6,208 nt of DNA from Thermoplasmata archaeon (lineage in GTDB: Archaea; Thermoplasmatota; B47-G6), in the NCBI GenBank assembly GCA_003663585.1, contig QMTU01000048.1:1-6208 (forward strand). Reading direction: 5' to 3'. Of this stretch, positions 5,651 to 6,208 are shown one piece after another; the first letter of the stretch is position 1; every line of letters begins with the position of its first letter. The notes under the pieces were generated by a model that worked only from the letters and a program-made list of their open reading frames with translations, ran no database searches and was not told where the DNA came from. Made by a program: the position numbers and the translations under genes.

Positions 5651-6208
5651 GAGGTAATTAGACTTACAGCGAGGTTCAAGCTCAAGGAAGTCCCTAAAGG
5701 GTTAGACAACCTCCTCATCACATACTGCGAGATCGTGAACTATCTCATAACCTACGCTCACGAGAATAATATCACGAGCTTTTACAGGCTAAAGGAAGAA
5801 ACATACAAGATCCTCAGGGAGAAGTATCCAGAACTCCCCTCTCATTACATCTACACCGCTTGCCAGATGGCAACGAGCATTTATAAAAGCTACCGTAAGA
5901 GAAGACGTAGAGGGAAGGCAAAAGGAAAGCCTGTTTTCAAGAAGGAGGTCATAATGCTCGACGATCATTTGTTCAGGCTCTACCTCGAAAGAGGAATTGT
6001 AAGAATATCAACGCCGAAGGAAAGAGTTGCTTTGGAGTTCTATCCGGCGAAATACCACGAGAAGTTCAGGGGATGGAGGATTGGGCAAGCCTGGATATTG
6101 AGGACGCGGAGGGGAGTATTCATCAATGTTGTCTTCTCAAGGGAGGTTGAGGAGAGGGTCGCGGAGAATATTATGACAATAGACGTGAACGAGAATAATG
6201 TGACGGTC
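5642..6208 (+). CDS. tnpB: TnpB (IS605 OrfB) RNA-guided nuclease, N-terminal part (3' end outside window)
   Basis: TnpB proteins are the ancestors of Cas12: with a guide RNA from the element's right end they cut matching DNA and help keep the transposon in place. The 189 visible residues are open to the window edge. They include an N-terminal beta/helical region (VIRLTARFKLKEVPKGLDNL, 5-24), a very basic stretch (YRKRRRRGKAKGK, 84-96) suited to nucleic-acid binding, and IDVNENNVTV at 180-189, where D181 is the expected first RuvC catalytic aspartate. The other RuvC residues and the zinc finger lie outside, so activity cannot be judged. The GTG start has a GGAGG site 9 nt upstream. Compared with the neighbouring operon it uses more CTC, GAG, AAG and AGG codons, which fits a mobile gene. 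No frameshift or stop is seen in this part. Confidence 0.88.
   Translation, partial: MSSEVIRLTARFKLKEVPKGLDNLLITYCEIVNYLITYAHENNITSFYRLKEETYKILREKYPELPSHYIYTACQMATSIYKSYRKRRRRGKAKGKPVFKKEVIMLDDHLFRLYLERGIVRISTPKERVALEFYPAKYHEKFRGWRIGQAWILRTRRGVFINVVFSREVEERVAENIMTIDVNENNVTV

Larger units (their letters stand above)
5601..6208 (+). mobile_element. Left part of an IS200/IS605-family (tnpB-type) insertion sequence
   Basis: The element holds tnpB and continues past the window. The exact left end cannot be read from one copy. Composition changes from AT-rich to G-rich between about 5590 and 5625 (GAACGGGGGAGGCGG), so the end probably lies near there. No tnpA lies upstream, because the HAD gene begins about 110 bp away. 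It is therefore either a tnpB-only element or has tnpA on the far side. The right end, where the guide RNA of such elements is encoded, is not in view. Confidence 0.65.

Overview
The window looks like part of a chromosome of a hyperthermophilic archaeon. The evidence is an AglB/STT3-type oligosaccharyltransferase, a short archaeal-type PRPP synthase, a stand-alone ArfC-type riboflavin reductase with no deaminase domain, heavy use of ATA, AGA and AGG codons, and strong GGAGGTGA ribosome binding sites. A Thermoproteota (crenarchaeal) or korarchaeal origin is my guess, not something the sequence proves.

Layout from left to right: (1) 1-935, minus strand, the N-terminal part of aglB, cut by the window edge. 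(2) 936-1087, a spacer with a perfect 16-bp palindrome and possible aglB promoter elements. (3) 1088-5492, a tight five-gene minus-strand array, transcribed in the order HAD hydrolase, M19-family dipeptidase, arfC reductase, hisS, prs. The junctions are overlaps of about 20 nt or gaps of 6 to 17 nt, so this is very probably one operon with its promoter near 5566-5573. (4) 5493-5641, a divergent spacer that holds the operon promoter and, on its right side, the left end of an insertion sequence. (5) 5642-6208, plus strand, the N-terminal part of an IS200/IS605-family TnpB, cut by the window edge just after the first RuvC aspartate.

How the genes fit together: prs makes PRPP, a precursor of histidine, nucleotides and other compounds, and hisS charges tRNA with histidine. 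arfC carries out the reduction step of archaeal riboflavin synthesis. That pathway later needs a phosphatase whose identity is, to my knowledge, not settled in archaea, and the HAD hydrolase that opens the same operon is a natural candidate. The M19 peptidase keeps all its metal ligands but has no obvious link to the others. Most starts share one layout, a GGAGG-type Shine-Dalgarno core about 9 nt before the start codon, and I used this to choose between alternative starts.

I found no rRNA, tRNA, CRISPR array or riboswitch. No gene-free stretch exceeds about 150 bases.
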